Assembly: GCA_003563375.1 (NCBI GenBank)
Contig: PWSB01000190.1
Span: 1-7,173, forward strand
Origin: Actinomycetota bacterium
GTDB lineage: Bacteria; Actinomycetota; Humimicrobiia; Humimicrobiales; Humimicrobiaceae
DNA: 7,173 nt
Reading direction: 5' to 3'
A model generated the notes under the pieces. It did not search any database. It was given only the letters and a program-made list of their open reading frames with translations, and was not told the DNA's origin. Positions 6,392 through 7,173 of this stretch are shown here, piece by piece. Position numbers and translations under genes: made by a program. How positions within the stretch are numbered: the first letter of the stretch is position 1; the number at the start of each line of letters is the position of its first letter.

Positions 6392-7173
6392 ATGAGAAAT
6401 ATTAGCAAGGTAGCCCCTGGATGGTGGGACTATTCGACACTGGACGAAGAAATATTGAAGGAAGCGGCGTCTATAACCGCGGATGATATAGCAAAGCTTT
6501 CAAGGCCCGGTTTCAGTATAAGGTTCTTTGACACCATCGAATCCTTTTACCTAGCCGAAGCCCTTGAATATATAAGGTGCTGGCAGGATTCCACTGCCGG
6601 TGACCCCAAAGGTATATGCGGCCCGATAGGGCCCACCGAACAGCTTCCTTTGGTGGCTGAGATTGTAAATGACCTGGAAATAGACATAAGGGAGGGCCAT
6701 TTCTGGGGCATGGATGAATGGTATGTAAACGGAAAAGAGCTTCCCGCCTCACATCCTTTAAGTTTTGCCAGGGCCAACATGGAGCTCTGCTTCAACAGGA
6801 TAAGGAAAGACCTGAGGATGCCGGAAGAGAACATCCATTTTTTGAGAGCTGACAATATTGAGGAGTTCTCGACTTCTTTTGACCGGGCCAAATGCCTGAT
6901 AATGCAGGGCGGCCAGGGAGAGGTCAAGCACTGGGCTTTCAACGACCCTGTAAAAAGAGAAGGAAAATACAAAGACGCTCCTCCCAGCCCTGAAGAATAC
7001 AGGAAGTTTGCCTCAAGGATCATAGAGCTCCATCCCATGACCCTGATGCAGAATGCCAGGACTTCAGGTGGAGGGATAATCACTGGTATACCCTCACAGG
7101 CAATAACCGTTGGGCCGGCTGAGACATGGAAATCCGGCAGGGTCTCAATATGGCATGCGGGATGCCATGACAA
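6392..7173 (+). CDS. Glucosamine-6-phosphate isomerase/deaminase-like protein (NagB superfamily), 3' end cut by the window
   Basis: 260 complete codons are present and the frame is open at the right edge; relatives I recall are about 300 residues, so some 40 are probably missing. The N-terminus (VAPGWWDYSTLDEE), CGPIGPTEQLPLVAEIVN (76-93), the GMDEW motif (106-110), QGGQGEVKHWAFNDP (172-186) and SGGGIITGIPSQAITVGPAETW (225-246) match the group of NagB-like proteins annotated as glucosamine-6-phosphate isomerase. Canonical NagB converts glucosamine-6-phosphate to fructose-6-phosphate and ammonia in the cytosol. GMDEW corresponds to the NagB region with the catalytic Asp72. In the second catalytic loop His180 matches His143, but Val178 replaces Asp141 and Asp185 replaces Glu148 in my hand alignment. 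Activity on glucosamine-6-phosphate is therefore not assured, and another phosphosugar is possible. It is divergently transcribed and shows no link to the hdr operon. Confidence 0.88.
   Translation, partial: MRNISKVAPGWWDYSTLDEEILKEAASITADDIAKLSRPGFSIRFFDTIESFYLAEALEYIRCWQDSTAGDPKGICGPIGPTEQLPLVAEIVNDLEIDIREGHFWGMDEWYVNGKELPASHPLSFARANMELCFNRIRKDLRMPEENIHFLRADNIEEFSTSFDRAKCLIMQGGQGEVKHWAFNDPVKREGKYKDAPPSPEEYRKFASRIIELHPMTLMQNARTSGGGIITGIPSQAITVGPAETWKSGRVSIWHAGCHD

Noticed and set aside
6547..7173. Long open frame (208 codons) on the minus strand at the right edge
   Set aside because: It is antisense to the NagB-superfamily gene, which has a strong family match, ribosome site and promoter. 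The antisense protein shows no recognisable motif.
1..7173. CRISPR arrays, tRNA or rRNA genes, insertion sequences, phage or defence genes
   Set aside because: No repeat-spacer pattern, cloverleaf, transposase motif or terminal inverted repeats were seen. Coding sequence fills nearly the whole window, and the two gaps are short and AT-rich.

Overview
The window carries a minus-strand flavin/iron-sulfur electron-transfer operon, a small membrane-protein gene on the same strand, and a divergent plus-strand sugar-phosphate-type gene cut by the right edge. Good Shine-Dalgarno sites, -35/-10 promoter pairs and a bacterial-type NagB-superfamily enzyme point to a bacterium. The heterodisulfide-reductase-type operon points to a strict anaerobe. 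Arg is often AGG/AGA and Ile often ATA. I cannot assign a phylum from the sequence; uncultivated anaerobic lineages with acetogenic, fermentative or syntrophic metabolism would fit.

Layout. In transcription order on the minus strand, positions 5742 to 1 encode hdrC, hdrB, hdrA, mvhD and the start of a FrhB/FdhB-type (coenzyme F420 hydrogenase/dehydrogenase beta-like) gene that leaves the window. The genes are 2 to 21 bases apart or overlap by 4 bases (mvhD to the FrhB-like gene), so this is one transcription unit, with a good promoter candidate at 5795-5823. Positions 5926-6186 (minus) encode an 86-residue one-helix membrane protein with a C-terminal SHOCT motif and its own strong promoter candidate. 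From 6392 rightward on the plus strand lies a partial gene of the glucosamine-6-phosphate isomerase/deaminase-like family. The two intergenic gaps (about 183 and 205 bases) hold predicted promoters and nothing else I can support.

How the genes work together. HdrC (two [4Fe-4S] clusters), HdrB (two complete CCG sites for non-cubane clusters), HdrA (flavin bifurcation subunit) and MvhD ([2Fe-2S] adaptor) form the classical HdrABC-MvhD core, which in methanogens couples heterodisulfide and ferredoxin reduction by flavin-based electron bifurcation. The striking point is that this HdrA is 1130 residues long: a complete GltD/NfnL-like NAD(P)H-FAD-[4Fe-4S] module of about 480 residues is inserted in the middle of an otherwise intact HdrA. 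The complex therefore probably exchanges electrons with NAD(P)H directly, may hold two flavin sites able to split electrons, and has a further possible entry point through MvhD and the FrhB-like protein. No hydrogenase or formate dehydrogenase catalytic subunit is visible here. The physiological electron partners, including the disulfide or other substrate of HdrB, are unknown.
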